Assembly (NCBI RefSeq): GCF_009729205.1
Contig: NZ_VTHB01000007.1
Coordinates: forward strand, 1 to 64,000
Origin: Mycobacteroides sp. CBMA 271
Lineage (GTDB): Bacteria > Actinomycetota > Actinomycetes > Mycobacteriales > Mycobacteriaceae
Length of the DNA stretch: 64,000 nucleotides
Direction of reading: 5' to 3'
The notes beneath the pieces were generated by a model. That model saw only the letters and a list, made by a program, of their open reading frames with translations. It was not told the DNA's origin and did not search any database. Position numbers and translations under genes: made by a program. How positions within the stretch are numbered: the stretch's first letter is position 1; every line of letters begins with the position of its first letter. Shown here one piece after another: positions 63,902-64,000 of the stretch.

Positions 63902-64000
63902 ATGCGCAACCGCATCCGCCTCGCCCTTATCCCCCTCGCAGTCGCCTCCATCGCACTGGCCGGCTGCTCCAAGTCCGAAGAGACCAACACCAATCTGCCG
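63902..64000 (+). CDS. lprG: LprG-like lipoprotein, 5' part only
   Basis: The first 33 codons of a plus-strand gene running off the right edge. RIRLALIPLAVASIALAGCS is a lipoprotein signal with lipobox LAGC (Cys22), then a polar Ser/Glu/Asn/Thr stretch ending NTNLP. In M. tuberculosis lprG is divergent from the riboflavin synthase gene, and here the gene is the next plus-strand gene on that side, so LppX/LprG family membership is likely. LprG moves triacylated lipids and lipoarabinomannan to the cell surface with the P55 transporter. The call rests on order and signal type. Confidence 0.55.
   Translation, partial: MRNRIRLALIPLAVASIALAGCSKSEETNTNLP

Overview
This high-GC window has frequent GTG starts, many ATGA/GTGA gene overlaps and a typically mycobacterial gene set: MspA-family porins, MptB lipomannan mannosyltransferase, a SufR-controlled SUF system, an MCE protein, OpcA next to Zwf, WhiA, and a LppX/LprG-type lipoprotein. 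It reads as a rapidly growing mycobacterium, most likely of the Mycobacteroides abscessus-chelonae group. From memory of M. tuberculosis gene order, the window follows Rv1466 to Rv1411c in reverse, with lineage-specific blocks inserted. No rRNA, tRNA, insertion sequence, prophage or CRISPR array was seen.

Layout. 1-2283: the 5' part of an MCE lipoprotein gene with a KstR-like site upstream, then a DUF2236 oxygenase gene divergent from a TetR gene across a long dyad. 2323-8562: the SUF operon sufR-sufB-sufD-sufC-sufS-sufU-sufT on the minus strand, with a SufR box at the sufR start. 8685-12627: mptB, a two-gene ABC exporter and an NTF2-fold protein. 12663-14632: a second DUF2236 gene with a small membrane protein and a TetR that lacks a usable start codon. 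14825-19077: heme A synthesis (ctaA, ctaB) around an ATP-grasp protein, a small conserved protein and a quinone oxidoreductase. 19297-25819: the pentose-phosphate operon tkt-tal-zwf-opcA-pgl. 25816-27279: a three-gene YbaB / EspC-like / helical-protein module. 27544-31888: secG with a textbook terminator, tandem zinc metallopeptidases and a DUF2207 protein. 31890-34953: tpiA, pgk, gap. 35011-41437: an MFS exporter and uvrC-rapZ-yvcK-whiA. 41514-45308: three exported proteins and gamma-glutamyltranspeptidase.

45317-54005 holds a complete route from ethanolamine to acetyl-CoA: permease, ethanolamine ammonia-lyase EutB/EutC, acetaldehyde dehydrogenase, acetyl-CoA synthetase, and a GAF-domain regulator between the last two. 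No microcompartment genes are present. The same TGCA-N7-TGCA dyad lies upstream of both the aldehyde dehydrogenase and acs. 54168-57081 is the riboflavin block (PH-like protein, ribH, ribBA, ribE). 57112-60284 holds a secreted protein, a 443-bp gene-free region with an exact match to the RicR copper operator, two tandem MspA-family genes and a proline-rich exported protein. 60288-62835 is the methionine ABC transporter metQ-metN-metI with two stacked inverted repeats upstream. The right end has an exported serine protease and the start of an LprG-like lipoprotein gene.

The backbone is housekeeping: Fe-S assembly, central carbon, heme A, riboflavin, DNA repair and cell envelope. The most interesting material is regulatory: the shared ethanolamine/acetate dyad, the copper-type box before the porins, the operator-like dyads of the two DUF2236/TetR loci, and the TetR whose best-placed start codon is GTC.
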